Shown here: piece after piece, positions 59,801 to 64,000 of the stretch
How positions within the stretch are numbered: the stretch's first letter is position 1
Layout of the letters: each line of letters starts with the position of its first letter
NCBI GenBank assembly: GCA_029948255.1
Contig: JALIZF010001386.1
Coordinates: forward strand, 186,001-250,000
DNA from: Telmatactis stephensoni
Taxonomy: Eukaryota > Cnidaria > Anthozoa > Actiniaria > Isophelliidae
Length of the DNA stretch: 64,000 bases
Direction: 5' to 3'
The notes under the pieces: model-generated
Told to the model about the DNA's origin: nothing
What the model saw: the letters and a program-made list of their open reading frames with translations, nothing else
Database searches by the model: none
Program-made: the position numbers and the translations under genes

Positions 59801-60830
59801 AGAAATCAAGGAACCTAACAGTTTTTGAAATAACCTTTGCGCATGCTCACAAAAACGTTATACAAAAATGCTTTTCTTGCGGGATATAATCGAACACTAG
59901 AATCACACTTTATAATGAGTCAACTTTTACCTTCTGTTAATGTCCCACATTTAACTGATGCAACTTCACTGTAATTACAGCTCGCAGGACTTTGAGTACA
60001 TTGTTCAATTGATGATTCATCGCCGTTACATTTTATTATGTTTGGATACACAGGACCACTCCCATTGACAGTACTAGCTGACACTGCCTTGGTGTAATTC
60101 AACATGTGACACACCACCCAAGCATCTTTCAAAGCCCACTTTTCGCTGCAGATAGCAATCATGCTCCACGACCCGTTCAGGCTTGTTCTCACTTCTACAC
60201 GACCATCGTGTGGCGTGGTACCATTCACTAATCGAACTTCTACAGCAGCTTCTTTTCCTATACAACGGTAAAATTAATTTTCTGTAAAAATCAGTGTGTC
60301 GGTCTTCAAAAGACCGCTACTGCCTTTATATTACTCATTGATTATTAATAATTAATAATTAACCAGTCAACAACATATACCCGGAGTTGGACTATAAAGT
60401 CTAGTCTATCTTCTGAGGCGCTATAGCGCCACTCCCAAGTGTACTTTATCTAATTGATATTGCCTTTTATTACTTATGAAACTTATTCGCGTAATTCTAG
60501 CCTTAGGTTTTGTCAAAAGCTTTCCCTCTGCAATTCTATGGTTGTTCTTTTTCTTAAAGTTTGTTCCCAGAAAACAAGAAAAAAAAAAATAGTGAAATTG
60601 ATCTCTGAATTATCTCATTTCGAAGATATACATGATCATACTTCATTTCAATACTTAACTTAATATCAAGTATGAGTAGTCTCTCGACGATATGCTTAAA
60701 CATGTCAGTCCAAGTCACTTGGAACGTAACACAACTTTACTTTGTGTTTATGGTTCCACTCACCTTTTATCATCAAGCACAATACCAAAACGTACGACAT
60801 TATTCGAGCCATTGTGACCTTCGAATGCAT
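50883..60830 (-). CDS. Multi-SRCR / FN3 secreted or surface protein (3' end unresolved)
   Basis: Exons, GT-AG and phase-consistent: 60764-60830 (signal peptide, MSYVLVLCLMIKG; start could be 60812), SRCR1 59931-60257, SRCR2 59253-59588, SRCR3 58378-58701, FN3 halves 57582-57672 and 55341-55485, SRCR4 54883-55270, SRCR5 53725-54063, SRCR6 53069-53392, FN3 halves 51920-52013 and 51277-51457, then 50883-50982 (NVRRNAFGEQSN) ending in phase 1. SRCR hallmarks such as GRVEI, WGTLC, VICRMLGY and a conserved C-terminal Cys are clear in 2, 3, 5 and 6; 1 and 4 are divergent (VVCHMLNY). FN3 evidence: EPPCRVSLIFNHTSM and PLEPGTTYNIRV. No transmembrane segment or stop was found, so the gene continues to the left. 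SRCR domains bind ligands or microbes; a role in recognition or adhesion is inferred. Confidence 0.78.
52196..52490 (-). mobile_element. tRNA-derived SINE in an SRCR gene intron
   Basis: On the minus strand it starts CATGGTTGGCCGAGCG with a tRNA-like head (box B-like GGTTCGAGTCC) and continues into GGTTCTCCGGTTTTTCCTCC and GTAGTGTGTGTGAGAGA. It lies between the sixth SRCR exon and the following FN3 exon. A near-identical copy lies at 62938-63226, and a headless copy near 54515-54625. Confidence 0.8.
55552..56496. mobile_element. TTAA-flanked non-autonomous DNA transposon
   Basis: The left end TTAAGGACGTTCGCG (from 55552) is the inverted repeat of the right end CGCGAACGTCCTTAA (to 56496), and a second internal CGCGAACGTC occurs near 56352. 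The TTAA on both sides fits the target duplication of piggyBac or Kolobok elements. The interior carries GAATACGGTGACCCCC-like repeats (55857 and 56248) and no transposase. It sits in the intron that splits the first FN3 domain. Confidence 0.75.
56593..57077. repeat. 97-bp tandem satellite, five copies
   Basis: The landmark CGTAGTCGATCGCGCAAATT recurs at 56601, 56698, 56795, 56892 and 56989, exactly 97 bp apart; the last unit is partial. The units differ at only a few positions (CAAACTC versus AAAATAT). It is intronic with no coding meaning. It is not a CRISPR array, because there are no unique spacers. Confidence 0.92.
58005..58280. repeat. (TGATG)n microsatellite
   Basis: Long TGATGTGATG array, almost pure between 58109 and 58199, within an intron of the SRCR gene. 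The serine/histidine frame across it is an artefact. Confidence 0.95.
59127..59170 (-). ncRNA. Degenerate hammerhead-like motif
   Basis: The minus strand reads CGGAAGAAGGCTA, a six-base loop, TAGCCGAAATGTG. Stem II (GGCTA/TAGCC) and the GAAA are kept, but the conserved CTGATGA is degraded to CGGAAGA. It is probably the tail of an old Penelope-like copy. Confidence 0.35.
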
Positions 60831-61150
60831 GTTATTCGCTAGACTAGGGTTTTGAGTTTATTCATAGTCAACGTGTCATGGCGAATTCTGAATACAAACA
60901 TAGATGTTGAATTGTCACACAACACTAAGCATATCACTGATATTAGCGTTAATCGTTAAGCCATGACAAAAAACATGACTCATTTGTTGTTAATTTCTGT
61001 AATTATAAGAAACTTTTGATTAGTGTTCTGCAAGTTCCATACTTGAGATACTTGATTCACTAGTATTTGCAGTCCAAAGAAAACGAACTGAAAATCTTAA
61101 TTCAAATGAATGAACTCAAATTGTTTAATACATTTGTCGATTTATAGAGA

Positions 61151-61206
61151 TTGATGGATTGACTGATTGACTGACTCGACTGACGGACAGACTGATTGAT
61201 TGATTA

Positions 61207-61269
<63 letters not shown>
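61151..61269. repeat. (TGAT)n microsatellite
   Basis: Interrupted TGACTGAT at the left becomes pure GATT repeats from about 61196 to 61267. Confidence 0.95.
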
Positions 61270-61342
61270 AACATGTTCTATAGTATGAAGATATGTATCC
61301 ACGTTTTGACAGCTTTACATGTGAATTTAGCTTTGTAATAAT

Positions 61343-61453
61343 GAAATTTAACTTTTGTTCACAACACAACATTATCGCTGATGAAGACCCAAGTTACAGG
61401 TTGAAAATTTCTCAAGGTAAAAAATTTTGTGTTGTGAACAAAAGTTAAATTTC
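61343..61453. repeat. Hairpin with perfect 27-bp arms enclosing a hammerhead-like core
   Basis: The arm GAAATTTAACTTTTGTTCAC followed by AACACAA (61343-61369) is perfectly reverse-complemented at 61427-61453. The enclosed 57 bases contain CTGATGA (61378-61384), an ACCC...AGGTT stem and GAAA (61403-61406), in the order of a hammerhead catalytic core, although a clear GTC cleavage triplet is not evident. Confidence 0.65.
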
Positions 61454-62027
61454 CGTCATTACATTTCTCATCACCAACATACACAGATGAATATTCACAA
61501 ATTAAATGAATTTTAATTCATTAATTCAAAAGCTTTGTTAGGGATAAAAACAGAGCTGGAGCCACCAAATACACAAGAGATTTGAACCATTGCCAATAGC
61601 TTTATTTTTTCATTTTCCGTTTATTACTAGCTCTTAATTGATCATTTTGAACACACATGTATAACTGAATATTATTTTTACATATTAATATTAAATATTA
61701 AATTAAATAATTATTGTTATTATTTATTTATTTATTTATTTATTTGTTATTTATAATTATTTATATTTAAATGAATATTAAATATTAAAATATTGTCCAG
61801 CTAGCGGTGGAGTTGCTTATGTTCATGTTGCCGTATATATGGATTAAATACAAGAAGGATTGAAAAAAAAATTATTATTATTATTATTCATCTTCCGCAA
61901 TGCCCAGTCTCTTTCAGTATATGAAAATCCTTACTGGGGTTCTTTTAAAAAATCAAAATGATAAAATGAAATAAATAAATAAAGTACGGAGTGAAGTTAA
62001 GTTCCATCGTCTAAAGCTTTTTTAAAG

Positions 62028-62360
62028 TTATGCTAGTTTTCTTTTGTACGATACTTCAGCTAGTGAGTTCCAATCTCTAATGGTTCTTGGAAAATATGAA
62101 TATAGGTGATAATCTGTTCTTGAACGTGAAGTTTGGTACGCTCGGGAATTTGTATGTCTGCTGGTGCTCTTCATTGCTTCCAGCTTTGGCATGCCATCAT
62201 TCATAATTAGGCCATTCTGTAGTTTGAACAGCAGAACAAGTCGTAGAATCTTTCTCCTATGCTCTAGTGACTTCCAACCAAGCCGCTGTAGCATGTCAGT
62301 CAGTAATTCACTTATGAACTTGAACTTATAAGACTCCTGAAAAGCGCTTATATACTTCAC
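62028..62360 (-). pseudogene. C-terminal fragment of a non-LTR retrotransposon reverse transcriptase
   Basis: The 110-residue frame contains MLQRLGWKSLEHRRKILRL, LLFKLQNGL, TSRHTN and SYFPRTIRDWNSL. The order (L-G-W-x-S-L-x-x-R-R, then LxxLFKxxNG, then the Arg-rich block, then FPRTIxxWN) is the common thumb/C-terminal tail of LINE reverse transcriptases. The catalytic palm is absent, so it is a heavily 5'-truncated copy. The exact clade is uncertain. Confidence 0.75.
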
Positions 62361-62771
62361 CTTTGTTCCTTTTTTGTGCTTCTCCTTTGCTCTTCTCTCT
62401 GCCTTTTCTTCTTTTCCAGGACTTTGGCTACTGCAGTTTATCTTCTTCTGTTACTCGATAAAATTCCTTAACAAGCTCTGAGTACCTTTCTCGATCAGTT
62501 ACCTAGTAGCACTGAATTGCCGAGTATTCAAAATCTCATACTACGGGAGTTCGGGACCCATCGTGGATCCTGCAATAAACTTTCGTTCAAACTTTGTCCA
62601 GTAAAAGAACAAGATAGGTGAAACTCAAAAATGAAATAACTGGGAGGTCACCGTGTTCGTTTCGGAGCTGAGGGGGAGTGGACTCAGGCAGTTTTGTGTA
62701 TAATTTGGGTCAAATAAGATTGTCGGAGTTCTCCAAAATTAAAATTATATCAAAGAAAAACTTTTGTGACA

Positions 62772-62850
62772 CGAGACCATAATACTAAGAGAGCTAAACT
62801 CGCGGATTGATGTCTGCGCGATGTGCTTGGCACAAAACCATGAATTTGAT
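62772..62850. mobile_element. Remnant of the CAAGAGACC MITE family
   Basis: ACGAGACCATAATACTAAGA followed by GAGCTAAACTCGCGGATTGA and TGTCTGCGCGATGTGC matches the left end of the MITE at 31427, diverging after about 75 bp. Confidence 0.65.
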
Positions 62851-62937
62851 TTTTATGTAGGTGCGGATACAAATCGTTTCTCCTCCGGCAATCAAATTTC
62901 CTTGTTTAAACAAATAAATGAATAATAAATAACTGTT

Positions 62938-63226
62938 TATTTAAGTGTCCAAGTCTTCTAGCGCTTGCGCACTAATTGGGGGACACTGTACTCTCACACA
63001 CACTACCTCTACATTAAGTATTTTGCAAATAATAACTCGACCCACATGTTGATTTTTGCTGAGGGAGGAAAAACCGGAGAACCCGGAGAAAAAACCCTCG
63101 TGGCATGGTAGAGAACAACACATCAAACAAACTCAATTCGCATATGATCCAGGCGCTCGAGCTGGGACTCGAACCCGGACCACAGCGGTGAAAGGCCAGC
63201 GCTCTAACCGCTCGGCCAACCATGCC
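62938..63226 (-). mobile_element. tRNA-derived SINE
   Basis: Near-identical to 52196-52490: minus-strand head CATGGTTGGCCGAGCGGTTA then GAGCGCTGGCCTTTCACC, a clear GGTTCGAGTCC B box, the shared TTTTCTCCGGGTTCTCCGG body, and an end in ACTTGGACACTTAAATAAAC. The closeness of the two copies suggests recent mobility. Confidence 0.82.
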
Positions 63227-63485
63227 ACCCACCATTGGTGTCTACTTCCTGTTACTAAATGGAATATTTGCGCGCAAACAATAATCTTAATCAAAATCTT
63301 AATCTTAATCTTAGCTCACCAGTGACATTTATTATTTATTTGCTCGTTTATTAAGCATATATTTGCATAATTCTATTGTAACAGCTCGTCCTATTGTTTT
63401 TCTTTGTCATGTCATTCTATTGAGTTGCGCGCGCTGTTTGTAACACCATAGCAACAATTATGTATGTAAACGTACGTTCAAAACC

Positions 63486-63520
63486 CTGATGATGGCCAAC
63501 ATGGCCGAAAGCTTGGTAAA
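63486..63520 (+). ncRNA. Hammerhead-like motif
   Basis: CTGATGA (63486-63492), then a GGCC-loop-GGCC stem II (TGGCCAACATGGCC), then GAAA (63507-63510) and GCTTGG. The core order is that of a hammerhead with stem II intact. The distal strand and cleavage triplet are unclear. It resembles the terminal motif of Penelope-like or retrozyme sequences; no coding part is visible nearby. Confidence 0.4.
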
Positions 63521-64000
63521 TTAAAAGATCAAAAATTAACACAGATGATACAATTATTCACCTAGTTTTCGTTCGTTTTTTGTCTGGACATACAACATCA
63601 TATACTTGTTCAAAAAATAAAATAGAAAACGGGGGTCGTTGTATTCATTTTTCCACTATATGCTCACAAAGTAATGCATCTAGGGAAGAAAAGATGCGCA
63701 CGGCAAACGAAACATAAAGCGTGAATTAAATACATTTAGAACATTGTTAAAATGAATTAATTTCAATAAAAATCTCACGACACGAATTGTATTAACTGTA
63801 ACATTTCTGGCTAAAACCAATGACTGAAGAATGAAGTACGATCGAAATTTTTATGATCGAGGCTTTTGACAAAATTTTCAGGCTCCAGAACTATCTTAAT
63901 GATAACATTTTTTGAAAAGTGAGGCGAAAGCCGGTGTACTGGGGATTTTTTCGACCTTTTCATTTTCGTATTGAAAATTGATTGTTGAATTCAAGTTATT
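63521..64000. other. No gene recognised
   Basis: AT-rich sequence without recognisable coding, RNA or repeat signal on either strand. Confidence 0.4.

Larger units (their letters stand above)
60831..62027. other. No gene; simple repeats and a long hairpin
   Basis: Upstream of the SRCR gene. Contains a (GATT)n array at 61151-61269, a perfect 27-bp inverted repeat at 61343-61453, AT-rich (ATTT)n at 61725-61760 and (TTA)n at 61871-61888. The frame at 60454-60663 shows no motif. Confidence 0.45.

Noticed and set aside
63130..63226. tRNA gene candidates at SINE heads (also 18198, 30290, 52400)
   Set aside because: They are attached to shared SINE bodies and have degenerate cloverleaf positions; no isolated, intact tRNA gene was seen.

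Overview
This is a eukaryotic window from an intron-rich, AT-rich animal genome dense in repeats. The gene content points to an anthozoan cnidarian, most likely a stony coral; this is an inference from family resemblance, not from a search. It includes a cnidarian-style class A GPCR fragment, secreted S1 proteases with Pro/Thr linkers, one MAM-S1 protease, a large SRCR/FN3 protein, and Harbinger, Penelope-like and CR1/L2-like remnants.

Layout. 0-5 kb: a truncated GPCR, then transposon debris (Harbinger pseudogene, Penelope-like 3' end with a hammerhead ribozyme motif). 5.8-46.4 kb: five paralogous secreted S1 serine protease units, named here A (5851-11039, minus), B (13465-16252, minus), C (27620-30981, plus), D (33507-36452, plus) and E (40790-46350, minus). 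Each starts with the same 37-bp signal-peptide exon about 50 bp downstream of a conserved TATA box, followed by a Pro/Thr exon and three S1 exons with conserved phases. E alone carries three extra exons forming a MAM domain. B is a pseudogene (32-bp deletion, in-frame stop). C has a 2-bp deletion in its linker exon that only a shifted splice acceptor would rescue. B and C are head to head, with inverted copies of the same upstream sequence.

The most unusual object lies between B and C: a 6.57-kb DNA transposon (20233-26798) with perfect 30-bp terminal inverted repeats and a 7-bp target duplication. The unoccupied target is still visible in the inverted copy at 17063-17069. It encodes one eight-exon protein of about 1265 residues with no internal stop in my model: an N-terminal Cys/His region, a large core that looks like a divergent DDE-type transposase, a RING-like Cys/His cluster, and a C-terminal domain with the Cys plus Asp-x-His pattern of a papain-fold, C76-like cysteine protease. 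I do not recognise this combination as a described transposon family.

46-51 kb is repeats plus a probable decayed sixth protease unit. 50.9-60.8 kb (minus) is one large secreted or surface gene, built as signal peptide, three SRCR, FN3, three SRCR, FN3, with its 3' end unresolved; the 3xSRCR-FN3 module is an internal tandem duplication. 61-64 kb has simple repeats, a LINE fragment, a SINE and two hammerhead-like motifs.

The proteases and the SRCR/FN3 protein would all act outside the cell; scavenger-receptor, MAM and S1 domains suggest extracellular matrix, innate recognition or proteolytic processing, but no pathway can be assigned. Duplicated introns give useful empty-site comparisons that date several mobile-element insertions.
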